Below, in pieces: positions 63,406-64,000 of a DNA stretch of 64,000 nt. This DNA comes from Hymenobacter taeanensis. Its GTDB lineage: Bacteria > Bacteroidota > Bacteroidia > Cytophagales > Hymenobacteraceae. The translations under genes and the position numbers were made by a program. The number at the start of each line of letters is the position of its first letter. Within the stretch, counting starts at the first letter, position 1. Where the stretch lies: positions 3,193,001 to 3,257,000 of the forward strand of contig NZ_CP053538.1 of assembly GCF_013137895.1 (NCBI RefSeq). The letters run 5' to 3'. Below the pieces are notes generated by a model that ran no database searches, had not been told where the DNA came from, and was given only the letters and a program-made list of their open reading frames with translations.

Positions 63406-63705
63406 TTATCCTTGCTGGTAGGCCTGAATGCCTCCAATCAGGTTACGCACTTTCTGAAATCCTTGTTGGGAGAGATAGGCTTTTGCCGAAGCAGAGCGCC
63501 CACCGCCTTTGCAGTGCACTACCACCTCTTGTTCCTTTAAGTCCTCCAGGTCGTCGAGCTTCTGCGGGAGCATACCCAGCGGAATGTTCTGGCTGCCCTC
63601 AATACGAGATTCCTCGTTTTCCCAAATTTCGCGCACGTCGATGATAACCGGCGCAGTGCCATTGGCCTGACGTTCTTTTAGCTCAGTAGAGGTGATGTCG
63701 TTCAT
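63406..63705 (-). CDS. Single-domain rhodanese (sulfurtransferase)
   Basis: A 99-residue cytoplasmic rhodanese domain. The ATG at 63705 gives MNDITSTELKERQANG; the frame to 63747 adds an unlikely extension. Active-site C65 lies in VVHCKGGGRSA, the loop that carries a persulfide, and the CH2A-like motif IIDVREIWENEE is at 21-32. The ending VRNLIGGIQAYQQ is typical of PspE/GlpE-size proteins. Likely roles are sulfur transfer or cyanide and redox metabolism. It is monocistronic with its own terminator. Confidence 0.93.
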   Translation of the reverse strand: MNDITSTELKERQANGTAPVIIDVREIWENEESRIEGSQNIPLGMLPQKLDDLEDLKEQEVVVHCKGGGRSASAKAYLSQQGFQKVRNLIGGIQAYQQG

Positions 63706-63806
63706 GAATGGGTGGAGGTTGATTGAATGCAAGTGTAAACCTAACAATTAGCAGCCATACAGCATTGCCAACGGTACTACGCTCCCGGCAAACCTTGGGC
63801 CAATTA

Positions 63807-64000
63807 TTACTGCTCCCGAACTAGTCGTTTGGTTATCGTGGTGCCATCGGCCAGCTTAAGCCGCACCAGGTACACCCCTGGCCGCAGCTGTTGCAAGGGC
63901 AGTAGCGCTTGTCCTGCCTGAGCGGTGGGCTGCTCCCACACCGTGCGGCCCAGAGCATCGAGCACAGTAGCACGAGTGAAGCGGCCTTCTACCCGCACCA
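63807..64000 (-). CDS. C-terminal end of a T9SS cargo protein (cut by the window edge)
   Basis: Only the last 63 or so residues are visible; the gene continues beyond 64000. They form a type IX secretion sorting domain: RATVLDALGRTVWEQ, then LLPLQQLRPGVYLVRLKLADG and the basic end TITKRLVREQ, closely like the tails of the GH5 and repeat proteins at 13910 and 30966. The mature function lies outside the window. The apparent ATG inside it is not a true start, because this domain is always C-terminal to a larger secreted protein. Confidence 0.8.
   Translation of the reverse strand, partial: VRVEGRFTRATVLDALGRTVWEQPTAQAGQALLPLQQLRPGVYLVRLKLADGTTITKRLVREQ

Overview
The window looks like chromosomal DNA of a Bacteroidota member close to Hymenobacter (Hymenobacteraceae). 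The evidence is two SusC/SusD pairs, type IX secretion C-terminal domains on several proteins, a hybrid two-component regulator fused to a sugar-binding protein, lipoproteins with Bacteroidota-type signals, few Shine-Dalgarno sequences and a fairly high GC content. No phage, integrase, transposase, rRNA or CRISPR array was seen. One tRNA gene, tRNA-Arg(CCG), is present.

Positions 125-27893 form a carbohydrate-use region transcribed almost entirely leftward. It holds a hybrid regulator (27893-25056), a PfkB sugar kinase, SusC2/SusD2, a FucP-type sugar permease, three GH30 enzymes, a secreted GH5 enzyme with a ricin-type domain and T9SS tail, a LacI-type repressor, SusC1/SusD1, a GH3 glucosidase, an SDR oxidoreductase and mannonate dehydratase. 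Two GH30 proteins have the character of beta-1,6-glucanases, so the most likely target is a beta-glucan rich in 1,6 links. The uxuA/SDR pair adds a hexuronate route. Positions 28207-34271 hold a TonB receptor and a large Ig-like-repeat surface protein with a T9SS tail.

Positions 34354-37561 carry stress-type genes (tandem Usp, two hydrophilic acidic proteins, small GNAT, fasciclin). Positions 37714-50118 are a signalling island: three related histidine kinases, a single-domain response regulator, a response regulator fused to a class III adenylate cyclase and, facing it, a nucleotide-carrier-like membrane protein fused to HEAT repeats and a cyclic-nucleotide-binding domain. This suggests a local cAMP circuit that may control transport, and it is the most intriguing unit in the window. 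A YitT protein, a multi-pass membrane protein and a secreted hypothetical protein complete the island.

The right part (50353-64000) is mostly housekeeping: tRNA-Arg, two Ohr/OsmC peroxidases (one with OhrR and a recognisable operator), a transglutaminase-like protein, sucC, GH113, a LolD-like ABC ATPase, RecQ, a cation/proton antiporter, a CurA-type reductase, a rhodanese and the tail of a T9SS cargo.

Three sequence-level signals stand out. A short motif, A(C/G)TGGCCTAG, is scattered through the whole window about 50 times. Two genes (histidine kinase at 39450 and reductase at 61996) each appear to lack one base in a C run near the 5' end. Long intergenic inverted repeats of one related family lie at 55975-56064 and 62030-62101.
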